A stretch of 64,000 nt of DNA. Origin: Diplocarpon mali (lineage: Eukaryota > Ascomycota > Leotiomycetes > Helotiales > Drepanopezizaceae). Positions 9,434 to 23,417 of the stretch are shown here, piece after piece. Location: assembly GCA_024741835.1 (NCBI GenBank), contig JAENRP010000214.1, positions 1 through 64,000 of the forward strand, given 5' to 3'. Position 1 is the first letter of the stretch. The number at the start of each line of letters is the position of its first letter. The position numbers and the translations under genes were made by a program. The notes under the pieces are model-generated. The model ran no database searches, was not told the origin of the DNA, and worked only from the letters and a program-made list of their open reading frames with translations.

Positions 9434-12058
9434 ATGGATTCTATCAACTTAGACGGTTAGTATAAAACAATAATAGCCGCATTTAAGGCTATTACTAGCC
9501 ACTTTCCCCTCCTTAGTTCCTCTAGTGCTCCTTACTTTATAAGAGCTAATATTACTAATTTCCTTAAGTAATATAAGAAAACTTATTACGATTTTGATAT
9601 TCTATAAGTAGATATGATTTCTTAGCTCCCTTGCTACTATAACTATATAAGTAAAAACATTATCAAATCCCTCTTTAAATAGAAGATATATAATTTATAG
9701 GAACTCCTTATCAAGGCTCTTAAGTCTGAATTCTAAGAATTTGATAGATAGCAGATTTACAATACTTTAGCTTTCTTAAAGGAATTTGTTTTAATCACTT
9801 GAACTCCTAAAGAACTTAAGAACTACTATCGGACTTTTACTTATATATTAAATACCTTAATCAGCTAGAAAATACTTAGCAAAGTTGAATAAGGCCGCCT
9901 TTTCTTACTTGGATTACCTACTGGCCTTTAAAATAAGATTATTAAGCATTTTAGGATTAATAAGCAAGACCTTATAACCTTTACCTTATTTAAAGAATTC
10001 TTAGCCTTTGCTTTAAAATCAGATCTTAGTAAGAGAACTATTGATGCTATAGAATAGGAAAAAGCCCCTACTCCCTCTTATACTAAAGACCTTAAGAGCC
10101 TAGTCTAAGAATACTCGAAATCTTTAGAAGTTATAAAGGAGGTAAAGAAGAACCTAATAGTTATACCTTTTACTTACAGTCCTAACTTAAGAGTAAGATC
10201 CAACCCTAGAATTAAGGAACTTAAGACCTAATTTGCAGAACTCCGAATCTAAAGCTTAGAAATTAGGATTAATAATCTCTTATAGGAAAAATAGCATATT
10301 TTATAATTAAATAATAGGCAAAACTCAGCTATTATAAGCCAACCTAGTAGTTCCTATTACCAAACTCCTGCTTCTTATCATTCGGAACAACCAGCTAATA
10401 TAAGAATGCAATAGCTGGCTAAAGAAGGAGGAATTGATCCTAACTAGCATTCTACTAATATCAATGCTATAGGGTACTAAGGAAATAGCAATAGAAGACG
10501 ATTAACCTGCAACTTTTGCAATAATAAAGAACCTAACTGCGCTTTATATAAGTATTATAACAATTGCCCTCTTTTCCTTCGTTTTATTAATACTAAGGTT
10601 ATATATATTAATAAGTATAGGATGCTTTGCATTAAAGATCCTAGGCTAGAAGCTATCCTTATTAAAAAGTACTAGAATCGCTTATAGTTATAGACTATTC
10701 AAATGATAATATATAGTATGAAATAGGACGAGAATTTAGTTAAACGATAGTATATTATAGAAATAAATGCTAAAATTCCAACTTATATATATATAGGTCT
10801 AACTAGCAACCTACCTAAGGGAGTTCTTAAAGAACCGGCTTTTAACTAAACAGCTACGGAAGTTAAAGGCATCTTTATTTTAGGATAGGTTAATAATAAT
10901 ATTTCAGCTAATATTAATGCTACTTCTATATCTAGGAACCCTCGGAATTCTTAGCGTCCTTCTAAATCTACCACTCCTTTAATACTAATAAAACCAGCCA
11001 AAGTCTAGAAATCAATGCGTATAACTTAGGAATCTTAATATAGAGTCCAAATGCTAAAAGATACCTAATAATCTAGAACTATAGTAGATAAGGATAAAGC
11101 TAATATAATAGACGATTTAATCAGAGATATAATAGACGAAGATGGTTCTAAGCTTAAAGATTAAGAAGTTGAAGTTATTACGCAGACCCTTGACCTTAAG
11201 CAAAAGAGACAGATATTGAATTAAGAAAAATTCGTCGATAAATACGCTAGTTCAATTGCAATAGAGAAAGCTATAGAGAATATTATAGCTTAGCAAATTA
11301 ACCTTATATTTAAAGACCTATTTAGTTTGACTAAACGCTTTAATAAAGTGCTAAGAAAGCATATCCTAGTTGCCTTTAAAGATTTAAATAATAATAAGGA
11401 AATAGAAATTATAATATAAAAGAACTTTAAAAAGCACTTAGCCTTAATCAAATGTCTTTAAATTGCAAAAGACGAAGGAACCTAAAGGTACTATAATATT
11501 ATGGCAATAGCTTTAATATCTTAGAATATTAACTGAAATTGTTTAGCAGTTATAATGAAAAGCCCTATTATTATTTATTTTATAAAAGAATCAGTTAAAG
11601 TAAAGGCTCTAATCGATTGTAATTTAGAAGTTAATGCAATAATTAGAAAAGTGGCGGAAATAGCTTAATTAATAATTGTTAGCAATCGACTCCTTATTTA
11701 TTCGACTATCTTTAGATTGAAATACAATTTTAATAGATAGGTGAAAAATGTAAAGGTTAGAGTTAGAGGAATTATTAATTATACTAACTTTCTAATAATA
11801 GAGAATTCTTCAAACGATATTCTTTTAAGAATATCCTTTATTTTAGAATTTTAACTAATATTTAACTATTTTAAAGATAGTCTTATAAAAGCTAGTCTTT
11901 AAAATATAGATCGATCTTTAAAAGGACAAATGGTTATTGCAAGAGATATAGCCGAATTCTAAAATAAGGTTTTAAGAAACGATTAGCTAGTATAAGGGCT
12001 AGGCTTAATGCTAGTAAAAGGAGGCACCTAGCGAGGAATTATAGCGAAAGAAAGGTGA
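9434..12058 (+). pseudogene. Giant element copy 1 gag-protease (875 codons)
   Basis: The frame starts at ATG 9434 and ends at TGA 12056-12058. A TGA end is notable because RIP-made stops here are TAA/TAG; copy 2 has the same TGA. It opens MDSINLDG, followed by a helical capsid-like region with a Gln-rich end. A Cys-rich nucleocapsid segment CNFCNNKEPNCALYKYYNNC lies at about 10507-10570. A retropepsin-like block, KALIDCNLEVNAI, lies near 11605-11645, where ALIDSG would be usual, so the active-site Asp is present but the following Gly is altered. A palindromic peptide (T-Y-S-P-N-L-R-V) at 10172 lies upstream of the Cys-rich segment. No frameshift is needed over 2.6 kb. Confidence 0.85.
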
Positions 12059-15000
12059 GTTTGCCGATTTTGAATAATAGTGATTTAACTCGCAGTCTTA
12101 GACTAAGAGTCAAATCTGGAATTTTAAAAAATAGTGCAATTAGTATTTTATTAGCTTAATAATTAAGAAAAAAGAAAAATAAGGTAAAGAAGAGAGTTCG
12201 TTTTACAAATTTTAATAATTTACTAATCATTTTAAAAAACCTAAAAACCACTTATAAGCCGGACCTGCGAGTGAAAAATAATAAAATTACTAATAACATT
12301 TCCATTTATACACTTTAAATTAATAACTTAGAAAATCTTTTATTTATTTTTAAAAAGGAAAATTCAGACCGTTTCGCAGGATTTAATAAAAAAGGAAAGA
12401 AGTAGAGAAGCATAGTACTAGCTAATATTCGAACTATATATAAAAGTAAGGCCGATAAAGTACAATTAGTAGATTAAGGAATCTTTAATAGCTTAAAGCC
12501 TAAAGGATTAGATGATTAGTTTAAATAAGATAAGAAGCTTCGACCTTTAAAGCTAAGTAGCAAATTCGATAAGTTTATTATAGGTAGATTTTCTAATAAA
12601 CCTATCGGATATTAGCTAATAAAAGAATGTTTCGATATATTAAAAATTAAAAAAGACTTAATAGAGTAAGAATGCAAACTACTTTATAAAACCTTAATAA
12701 ATCGAAAGGACGCCTTAGCTTTTAATTAGATAGAACTTGGCCAGATTCGAGAAGAGGTTACGCCTTATATTAAGATTAAGATAATACCTTACAAAGCCTA
12801 GTAAGAGAAAACATTCGGTATTCCTAAAGCTCTTTAAAAAAAGGTAATCGAAATATTAAAGGATAAGCTAAAGCAAAGTATTCTCGAGTTCTATAATAGC
12901 CCTTATAAGAACAAATGGTTCCTAGTTGCTAAGAAAGAAAAGGGAACTTATAAACTAATAATAATAGTAGTAGAAATAAACCGAGTAACTGTTAAGGACG
13001 CCAACGTTCCTCTGAATATAGATGAGTTCTTAAATGAATTCGTAGGATTAACCCGCAGCTCTCTTATTAACTTCTTCTTTAAATACAACCAATTTATTCT
13101 TAATATTAAATCAAAAGATATAATAGCAATTCAAACCCCTCTTAGGCTACTTCAGATAATAAGATTACCTTAAGGGGCTATAAATTCGATTGCTTAATTT
13201 ATCCAAGTAATCTATAAGATACTAGTAGATTGTATACCTAATATTGCGCTCTCTTATATAAATAATATAAAAGTAAAAGGATTAAGATCATTTTATAATT
13301 ATAAAGAAGTTCTCTTTAATATATAACGATTTATAATAAAATACATTTAGAACCTAGACTAAGTGCTTATACAATTCGAAAGGGCAGAAGCAATAGTTGG
13401 TCCAAAGTTATAATACTATCTTTTATTAATAGAAATTGTTGGTTTTATTACTAATTCCAATAGCCGAAGTCCTTAAAGGGCTAAAGTACTTAAAATCGAC
13501 GAATAAAAGAGGTATGATAATATGGCAGAAGCTCGCACATTTATTAGCATTATAGTATACTATTGCATATAAATCAAGGATTTTGCTAAAAAGGCAGTAC
13601 CTATTTATTCCTTATTCTAAAAAGGGGCTGAGTTTTAGTAGGAGGAACCTTAAATAGAGGCTATAAAATAACTAAAGCAGGCGTTGCTTAAAGCGCTATA
13701 TCTGATTAAAATAGACTATGGAGCTGATGCTAGGCCAATTATACTAATAGTTGACGCAAGCTTAATTAGATAGGGTGCTATCCTTTAATAAGCTAATAGC
13801 TAGTAGAGAAAATATCTAGCTTGCTTTGAAAGTGGTCTTTAGAATCTAGTAGAGATAAAGTATAATGCTATTAAATAGGAATGCAAAGGAGCCTTAAAAG
13901 TAATAAAAAAGATGAGAAGCGACCTTTATAGCACTTACTTTATCTTTAAAACTAATGCTAAAGTGCTAGTAGAATAATTGAATAAAGCTATAAGTGACCT
14001 ACCTAAAGCCTTGCTAATGAAATAGATTACTTAGATAAGACTAATAGACTTTAAAGTCAAATATATTTTAAGAATAAAAAATACCGCCGCCGATAGCCTT
14101 TTAAAAAGAACTCGTCCTTACCCCTTTGATTTAATTAAAGAAGATAAAATAGATATTAATAAGTAGGTAGAAAACAAAGTTAATTATCTATTAATATATC
14201 GCCTTAAAGGGACTCGACTTGCGGTCCTAGCCTATAAGTCAAATAAGAGAATTTTATTACTTAACTACTTAAGTAATTCTAAAGAAATCGCAAAATTTTT
14301 AATTACGCTTAAATAACTAAAGACAGTTGCTCTTAAGGATTTTTAGAAATTTAAAGCTAAAGCTCTAATTTATCTAATATAAGAAAGACAATTGTTTAAA
14401 AGGAGTAATAACTCATTTCCTATATAGCTCTATTTAAATGATGATAAACTGCAAGCTAAGGCTATTTAAGATATTTATAAGGAGACTGGCTATTAAGGAG
14501 CTAAGTCTACCTACTACCAACTCTTAAGGAAATTCTTTTAAAAGGGTTCTTTTAAGGACTATAAAGCCTTTATGAAAAGTTGTATCCCTTATTAGAAATG
14601 AAAACCTAGTTATAAAGAGAATCCTTTATTCCTAACCTAGCTATTAGGCCTTTTCTATAAAGTCAGTCTTAATATTATATAAGTACTAATAACTGAAAAT
14701 AGGATTATATATTTTATTTTAATAAAGGAAGACCTATTAAGATGGCCTAAAGGACAACCTTTAAGATCTGCTAACTTTAAATCTATTATAAAGTTCCTTT
14801 AGGAAGATATAGTCTATTACTATAGACTTTTTAGCAGACTAACTATTAATAGAGGCTTTGAAAATAAAGGAGTAGTTAAAGCTTTTTTGCGAAAATATAG
14901 TATTAAATGGGTTCAAATCTCAGCGTATAACTCGAAAGCTAATAGAGTGGTAAAGCGAGGATATTGCGATATTTTAAATAGGCTATCTAAAGTTACTTGC

Positions 15001-15795
15001 AAAGGATTTAAGAATTGGATAAAACACTTTTATAAAATACTCTTTGCTTATTGAACGATAATTTATAAACTGACTAGAGTTATACCATTTTTCCTTATTT
15101 ATAGTAGAGAGGCATAGCTCCCTTTTGAATCCTAATAGCCTATTTGGAGATTATTCGATTATAATTAAATTTAGAACTGTTCTGATTTACTAGTAATAAG
15201 ATGCTGATAACTTAAGCTTTAAGATATAAATATAAAGGAAATCATTTTGCGAAAGAAACGATATTAGGAAAAAGCTAAGGAAGTATAGGCTGCTTTTAAA
15301 GTACTTAAAATGCATCCTATTTGAAAAGATAATCTTGTCTTAATTTATAATATTATAAGAAGTATTAATATATTAGCTAATACCAAACTTGACTATTGAT
15401 AGCTTAGTCTATTTAAGGTTAAATCTAAGTAGAAAGAAAAAGGATACTATTCTCTTTAGGAACTTGATAGAGTCGATATTAAAGGAACCTTTGCAGTTAA
15501 TTAACTAAAGCGCTTTTATTAATGCGACTAGACCTTATTCCCTTTAGAAGACGAATTAGAAATTGATATAACCTCTGAATCTTTTATAGGAACTAATAGC
15601 AATATAAGCAACTTTGAACCTTTAGATGAAGACTAAGATTTTTCTAACTTAACTTATAAGCCGGTCTTATAAGTAAAGAATATTAAAATACCCAACTAAT
15701 CGCAACCCTAAGTCATTATTCTTAAAATATCCGAAGAACGCAAATAGGAATATTAAACGATTTCCTAGCCTATTAATTGTCCTACCTTCCTCTAA
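12040..15795 (+). pseudogene. Giant element copy 1 pol: RT, RNase H, integrase (about 1250 codons)
   Basis: The frame overlaps the end of gag in the -1 register and stays in one register to about 15795. RT lies at about 12830-13400 (KNKWFLVAKKEKGTYKLI; YxDD box as YINN near 13255). RNase H starts with KIDYGADARPIILIVDASLI at 13705. The integrase zinc region is near 14480-14610 (GAKSTYYQLLRKFF...SCIPYQ), followed by a core with FENKGVVKAF and a RVIPFFLIYSREAQLPFE end. The order is Ty3/Gypsy. No chromodomain is seen. Palindromic peptides lie at 12088, 12250 and 15652 in frame, and at 14217 in another frame between RNase H and integrase. YxDD is destroyed and many TAA/TAG are present, so it is inactive. 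Confidence 0.87.
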
Positions 15796-16068
15796 TCCTT
15801 ATTTTTATATTTTTAGTAAGGTTGCCTCCTTTATTATTTAAGATATGGATCTTTTAGGATTACTTTAAATTCTTGCCTGCTCTAACTTATTTTATATTCT
15901 TAATATTAGCCTTTAATTATAGCATTCCTATTACTTTCCTTAAATAATAAATAAAAAGTCTAATTTCCTTAATATATATATAGTAAATCTATTGCAGCTT
16001 ATATGCCCTTTTAATTCTTATATCCTATTAAAATCTCTTATTTATACTCCCTATCTTTTATAAGCAAT

Positions 16069-19000
16069 ATGCCTTTAAAGAACTTATAAATGGTTTTATC
16101 TGCTATAATAAGGGATAAATAAGCACTGGTTATAAACTTCTCTTAAGATAGTAGAGCTATTGCATCATTAGAAAGCTTTAAGTCGACCTACGTAGCCTTA
16201 GGAAATATAGAGTATTAAAAACTCCTTTTAGCTTATGCAAATACTATTAATAACCTTTTAACTTAAGTAGCCCTTGGAATTCTTTAATTTAACGACTTCC
16301 TAACTGAAGAATTAAAACTAAAGGGAATCTTTAAAGAGGAGTTCTTAGCTAATATAAATTAATATATGACCTTGGCTAACACTTTTAGAACGGATTAAGA
16401 TAAAAGAGAAGAATCTATTCAATAACTAAATAATTTAGCTACTAATAAAAGAGGACTCCTATTTCATTTGCGCTTCTTAATAAATATTGATTCTAATAAT
16501 AGAAGACAAGTGTTTTTAAAAATTCTTAAGGAAAATACTCTTACTATTAAAGTTATTTAGATTCTTAATTTCTTTATCATTTAAAAAGGAGTAGTAAAAT
16601 TCTAAGGCAATCGAATTTGTAGTCGCAGATTTGTAAGCCTATCTAATGCAGTACTTATAGCAGCTGATAAGGCTATAAAAAGATCAAATTAAGCTATAGA
16701 TATTACCCTACTTAATAGTACTATTATTAATATGCTAGGGCTTTGCACTTCTATTTATAATTTGCTTCTTTTAAAAGAAAACTGGACTTTTATATTAAAG
16801 TTTAAATAAGATTTCTTTAATAATAAAAAAGAGAATTAGTTATTTATAGTTAAGCCTGCCTTGAAATTCGCCTCTTAGCCTAAAGATACGATAAGTGCTG
16901 AACTATATAATTTAACTCGCAGTCCTAGATTAGGAGTTAGAAATGAGAATTTTAAAACTGGACCTAACCTGCCTTTTGCTAAAATGATTTTAGAAACTGC
17001 GGCTAAATAGATTGCTTAAATGCTTAGCATAGCCTCTTTAGAATTTTCGGAATCTTTAAAGGACTCTCCTTTAGCTAAATGACCAATTCTAGCTCGACCT
17101 TTAAGAAGGATAAATCGTTTAATAGCCACTTTAGCTAATTTGCAATTTAAAATTAAAGGATTGCGCGCTCGCTTAGACTCCTTCTTTAATAACTTAAAGG
17201 AGCTAGTTCTTGACTTCTTTATATCTATATGCAACCGCTTTAAAAACGATAATATAAGAGAAGACCTTATTCCTACTACTTTAAAGATAATTGGGAGAGC
17301 CGTTAGATAGATTTAATAGCTTATCTTAGACGAGTTCGCCCTTACGGATATTGTTTAATTCTTTAATAATTATAAAAGTTAAGAACCTAGTCTCTTAGAT
17401 GCTAAGCGAGACTATTTTATCTTATAAGAAAGAGAATATAAGAAGGAATCTATTAATTAGGATATTTGTAATTATAGTAATATGCTTCAATCGGTCATTT
17501 TCAACCTTGAGCTTAAAGAACGATATAATATTCAAGTGTCCTCTGCTATAAAAACTCGCTTTTAATAGTATCTTCTTAGCGTAGGAATCAAAGGGAGAGG
17601 ACTTTGCGACCTTTATATTCGCTCTCTTTCGGTTTACTATAGCCTTAATTATAAAGGATTTGATATTAATAAAACTATTAAATACCTCGAACTTTTATAT
17701 ATAGTAGAAGATATTGATCTTTTTCTAATCTACTTTAATAATTAGTTCTTTATCTTTTTAAGGATACGCAAATCTAACCTATTAATAATAAAGGTATTTT
17801 TAAGTGCTATAAAATTTAAGGCTAATCCTAAAGCCTTAAAAGCGTTAAAGCCGATTAAATAGAACAATTCCTTCTTATTAATATTATTAAATAATAAATA
17901 GCAGGAGGAAATAGAGGAAGAAGGGTCAATTATAATGCCTAAACCCTTTGGATACCGCTTTTTAACCGACAATTTTACTATTAATAATAGTACTTTTATA
18001 AGTATATTCCTCTCTATTATAAGATAAGAAGTAGAGATATATCTTTATTACTTCTGCCTTATGGATAGCGCAACCTCTATACCTTCTTATTTTCTTTATA
18101 ATATAATATTCAATCCTATTTAATAAGTCCTTCAAATGCACTATAGACTCTACCTCTTAGCTATAATAGTAAGAAGTAAAGGAACCTATCAGCTTATAGT
18201 CTACCTTAAACCTCTTTAATTGATTGGCCTTAGTCTTTATAATTAAGTCGTTTTAATAAAGAGAGATGCAAGTGCTGCTAATAAAGAAATTCCGATTTTC
18301 ACTCGCGGTCTTAGCCTGCGAGTCAATTTTATTAGAAAGCAAGTCTTAGATTATTAGATCCTATCGATCGGATAAGGGCTAGCTTTTAAAAGCCTTAATA
18401 AGTAGGTCGGCTCTTAGTCGAATATGAAACTCACTCTATCTGCGAAGAAGATAAGTCGATAGACTTCTTAGGCACTCGGTTCAAAATCTCAACTAACTTG
18501 AATAATTGTAAAATTAAAGCAAAAGGAGATCTTGCGACTTATTACTAATAATAGCAATCTAATTATAATAATAATAAAATAGGGATATCTTTTTAAAATG
18601 CTTTTAGACAATTCTTATAAAACTAGTGGTTTTATAGCCTTTTGTAATAACTATATAGCTATTTGCAATAAGAATACCTTAGAAAATAAAACTCGAATCT
18701 CCGATCTTATCTTTTCAGTCTCTGCTCTAAAGCAACCCTTAGTACCTTAATAGATTAATATAAGTAGAACTACTATACCTTTTAAGGCAGCTTTTCATCT
18801 TGAAAACTATAGTAGCCTTTTTAAAGCTATTATTAGTTAACGCTCTTAAATAGACCTATTGGTTATAATCGAAGTATAGGAGTTGTTTCTTTTTAATAAA
18901 GATGAATTGAAAATACATCTTATAGAATATAATTAGGAACTCTTTAATGCCCTTATTAAGGCTTAGACAAACGTTATAAATACTGAATCGCTTCTTTATA

Positions 19001-19362
19001 AACTCAAGTCTTAAGGATAATGCGATAAAGTAAATGCTATCCGAGAGCCTAATGCACTAATTGATAAAGATATTATTATAAGAAAATTCGGAAAAGAGAC
19101 AAGCTATAATACTAGTATAGTACTAGACCCTAATTTAGGAACCAATCCCCTGTTTTTACCCTTAAGCTTAGAGACGCTAAGACTGACTCGCGAGCCTAAC
19201 CTGCGAGTGAGGTTGGACTCGGCCAGCTTTAGCCTATAAGATGGTTCGGATGAACTTCGGCTACTAAATCTAGGAATACTAATAGAAGATCCTTTAAGAG
19301 AGGTCCCTAAAGCTGAAAAATCATTAAGAAGCAAGAATTAATGCAAAAGAAGAAGACTCTAA
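16069..19362 (+). pseudogene. ORF3 of giant copy 1: unknown 1098-codon protein, paralogue of ORF4
   Basis: I do not recognise this family. The frame begins ATGCCTTTAAAG and ends at TAA 19360-19362 after a basic tail KRRRL; length and frame are identical in copy 2. It starts 273 bp after pol. It is rich in Leu, Ile, Asn and Lys, with many predicted helices and no clear membrane or catalytic motif. Blocks shared with ORF4 include IQKGVVKFQGNR (codon about 195), GRAVRQI..LILDEFALTDIVQFF (about 425), MHYRLYLLA (about 690) and a late DLLVII..ELF block. Palindromic peptides sit at codons 283, 745 and 1040. It could be an accessory, env-position or captured host gene; this is undecided. Confidence 0.75.
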
Positions 19363-19745
19363 AGTGATAATAAAACCGATAATTAAATCAAATGATTTAG
19401 AGAATTGAGTCTACTACCCCCTTTGAAAAATCATTTAAAGAAATTGCGAATTAGAAGTTGAATTTTTTAGGATTATCTACCTTCTATATACCTGCCCCTC
19501 TTTATTCTTAACCTATTATTCTATTTTATATATATTCTTTATTTACTTTGTTCTTTATATAATTTATCCTTTGATTATTTCCTTTATATACAACTTTCTA
19601 ACGCTTACCTTTGAAATATCGTCCTTACCTTTAATAATTATCATTTACCAAAAGTGGGTCCTTATATATATTACATCCTACTTTTGTTCCTACTTCTAGG
19701 CTTATTATACCTACTTTTTCTTTGTATACTAGTACGATTCCAAAC

Positions 19746-19810
19746 TCTATAAATAAGCCTTTCCTTGCACTACGATTTTACTTTTTTTTACTTCTTCTAT
19801 AACCCTACTA
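19746..19810 (+). promoter_or_regulatory. Possible internal core promoter upstream of ORF4
   Basis: In the 626-bp spacer between ORF3 and ORF4, CTCTATAAATAAGCC is followed by a pyrimidine-rich run (TTTTACTTTTTTTTACTTCTTC). The same arrangement is kept in copy 2 at 38820-38875. It looks like a TATA box and pyrimidine-rich initiator region and could give ORF4 its own transcript. This is an inference from base pattern only. Confidence 0.35.
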
Positions 19811-19988
19811 GCATTAATAATACTACTAGTACTATCTTTTTATTATTAATCTTTTCTGATTTAAGCCTCTTATTTCGATAAAATTCTTTTTAAAGATTTA
19901 TTCCTTAGTAAGGAACCTTATTACTTTTATTAAATAATTCATTATAGCCCCCTTTAGTATAGGTAAAAAGGTCATACTTAAGAAGAAT

Positions 19989-22900
19989 ATATTACTTATT
20001 GCCTTAGGTAGCAAGTCTTCGGCAATATCTAGTAATAAACTAATATTAGAAGGTGGATTCTTATAGGATAGGAAGACTCTTCGGTCATTGGAAGATATCG
20101 TAAGCACTTATAGAATATTAGGCGAGATAGAATAGTAGGTATTCCTGAATTCATCTATTAAGGTGCTTAACTATAGAATTTCTACTATTAAGGAAGGATT
20201 CTTAAGTTTCGATAATTTCTTAAATAAGGAACTCTAAGGCAAAGGTATTAATTAAGAGAAGTTTTTACAAAAGTATTAAAGGTATGCTAATTCAGTTGAT
20301 TTGTTTTAAAAGAATTGAAATAAGAAAAATAAGTATATAAAAAGGTTGATGCAATTTACAAATAGCATTTGTAGTATACTTTTCCAGACCTACTTTATAA
20401 CTGATATTACCGCTAATAATGCCCTATAGGAGCTTGGCAAAATTTTTAAGATATACTAACTAGTAGCAAAGGCTATATAGGTATTGAATCATTTCACTAT
20501 TTAAAAAGGTATAAAGAAACTCTAAGGCAATAAGGTAAGAGGTAGAAAATTTATTAGTTTCTCAAGCACTATTATATACGCTACTATTCAGACTATAAAA
20601 GACGATCCCGCGTGGTATAATAGTCTGGCCCTTCCTAACTAGACAATTTTAAATACCCTCGGCTTATAATAGTTATAATATAGTCTACTTATTATAAAAG
20701 AAAAGATGATCTATCTTACTAAGTATACTATAAACTATTTTAATAATAAAACGGAAAGATAGGAATTTATAGTTCCTATTGCTTAGAAAATGCTGCTACC
20801 CCTAGCGGAACTAACTAATAAGGAAAATCTAACTCGTAGGCCCAGCCTATAAGTAGAATTAGCATATGATAGAGAAGTCCCTAAGTATAAGGTACCTATA
20901 ATACTAGAGATATAAACTGCTGACTATTATAACCCTAAATCTTTAGATATAGATATATTTGAATTACCGTCCTTAGAAATGCCTAGAATACCTCGAATAC
21001 TAGTAATAAAGAAGTTGACTTATAAGCCTGGCCTACGGGTTAATACATATGATGATATAGACTTAAAAGAAGATTTACTAAAGGAAGAGAATAGCGCTAT
21101 TACTAATGTGCTGGAAATTTTTAATAATATTAAGAAAGATATCTTTAATATCGTTTAATCCTTTCTTAAAGACTTGCAAAAGTTTATACTCAAATTCTAT
21201 AAGTCGATAATAAAGCGTTTGAGAAAAGAAGGTTAAGGAGAAGTTTTATTAGTATAAGAAGGAATGGCAAGGGCTGTTAAACAAATTATAAAACTGCACT
21301 AAGACGAATTCTCTATAGATAATATTATACAGTTCTTTATCGACTATAAGAAATTGAATAGTAACTACTATATTCTTAAAGAAAAGTTAGAAGATAGTAT
21401 AACTATTATCTCTATAGAATGCTATTAAGTTCCTCTTAATATTAAGATAATACTATAGTATAATAATAGATTTAAGATTATAGTAATACTAGAAATGAAA
21501 ATAAGACTTTCCAAATTTGTAATAGGAATATTTAAGGACTTTAATTTTGATAAATTCTACGCCCTTTATAAACGATAATACGTGCAGTACTATAGGCTGG
21601 CGATAATAGGCCTTAATAACGAAGATATATCGTCTAATATCTATAAACTTTGTACTGCTTTTAACTTAAAGTTATTTTTACTATACCTAAGGAATTATGC
21701 AATTGTGGCTACTAGTAATAGAATAGTAAGCCAGGTTAAGAAAGATATATCATTAGGATTTGCTAAGTTTAAGGTAGCGCCTAAAGCTTTGAAATTATTC
21801 TATAATATCACTTGGACTCCTGCTTAATATAATGCTATATTAACTAATAATAAATTAATATCATTTTAAAGCAAAGGTTTTTTAAATATGCCTAAGCTAT
21901 TTAACTATGCCTTTTTAAGTGCTATACGCATATATGGTCATAGTTCTTGCGCAAAGACTTCATTTTTAACATTAGCATAAGAAGAACTAGAAATATACTA
22001 ATACCACTTCCGAGTCTCTGATAAGAAGCTAGCTCCTCTATCTGCGTTCCTTTATAATATAACTTATAGTTTAATACAATAGACTTTAAGAATGCACTAT
22101 AGATTATATCTAAGCGCTCTACTTACTTATCATAATTCTTTATATAAGCTAGTAACATACCCTAAGCCTGTATAGTTTATTAGGGTTGACTACTATTCGA
22201 AAATCGTTATAATTAAAATTAATATTAATATAAGATTTATAAGATTAACTCCTAGGCCTGGCTCGCGGGTCAGCCCTTTTAATAATAGAACTATTGACTA
22301 CTATATCATTTTAGCAGCTAAACAGTCGACCGGCCAATTTGCTATATAAGAGAAGTCTTACGAATCATTAATCCTTATACTAACTAGACCTAAGAATGCT
22401 TAATGGATTTTAATAAACTTAGTATAAAGCGCTATTTAATAAAAAGAATTAAATATTAAATAAAAGACGTTTTTAAAAGAATACGTTTCTAATAAGACTG
22501 TCCTATTCTTAGTATTTATAAGATAAGGAATATTCGTTAACTTAGATTCGGAACGAGAACCTAGCAAAGGCGGCTTCCTTACGATTAGTAACAATTATAC
22601 TAAAGTTGTTAGGAATAAAGCCCTTAAGAATAGAGTGGACCTAGAGGACTTTTTAATCGAAGCTATTAATATAAAGCGACCTTGGATTGCGAGATAGGGT
22701 ATTATAGGCGAATTATTTGCAAAGTTCTATGCAATACTTAAAATAACGAAAGGTAGTCTATTATTAAAGGCACTTATAAGAAGAAGACTATAGAACGATC
22801 TATTAGTTATAATAATAGTGAAAGACTTATTTGCAAAGGATATTACGCAGTTGATAACTTATTTAAAGAAATATAAGTAAGAACTATTTAAAGATTTTAC

Positions 22901-23417
22901 AAATACTTGGAAAATAATTTAATAGTTAAAGCTATAGCTATATAGAGATAAGTCTTAAGCTAAGACTAAGGGTATAAATGATAGTATTAAGGTTGATAAT
23001 ATAATTAATAAAGTCATTCTTCTTGAGAAATATAGTATTAAGAAACCTTAAGTAAAGACCTTAGAAATGACTCTTAGGCCCGGCCTGCGACTTGATTTGG
23101 AAAAGGGCAAGGATAAGGAACTTATATCCGTCGAATCCCCTGCTGTATCCCCCTTAGTAATAGGTGACTCTTTAAAGGATAATAATAATAATAAAGATAA
23201 TAATAATAATAATGCTATAATATAAGTCTCTTTTTCTATTAGTAGAAGCTATTATATTATACTAGCATCTGTAAGAAGTATAGAAGCTCTTGCTATACTG
23301 AGACCTGCTTTATCAAACACTAATAGCGATGTTATAAGAAGAAGTGGTCGTTTAGCAAAGAGAGTATTATCTAATAATAGTTCTCCTTATCCCTTAAAGA
23401 GAACTAAAGAAGATTAA
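19989..23417 (+). pseudogene. ORF4 of giant copy 1: unknown 1143-codon protein, paralogue of ORF3
   Basis: This is an unrecognised protein. The start codon is ATA here but ATG in copy 2 (39064). The frame is continuous to TAA 23415-23417. Blocks matching ORF3 in order: IQKGIKKLQGNK, ARAVKQIIKLHQDEFSIDNI (about codon 430), YLRNYAIVATSNRI, MHYRLYLSAL (about 702), and NDLLVIIIVKDLFAKDITQL. Near the C-terminus lie an Asn-rich run from an AAT microsatellite (about 23178-23213) and the basic segment RRSGRLAKRV. Palindromic peptides lie at codons 282, 344, 754 and 1028; three of these match ORF3 positions. It probably arose with ORF3 by tandem duplication. No function is proposed. Confidence 0.75.

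Noticed and set aside
14217..14240. Treating every palindromic motif as an in-frame T-R-R-P-G-L-R-V peptide.
   Set aside because: This unit, between RNase H and integrase, is in another register of pol (reads RLAVLAYKS), so the frame rule has at least one exception per giant copy.
17016..20107. Short minus-strand open frames within ORF3 and ORF4 (17016, 17742, 19104, 19898).
   Set aside because: They are antisense shadows. The plus frame is continuous over 3.3 kb in both copies and has a paralogue, whereas these are short and not kept.
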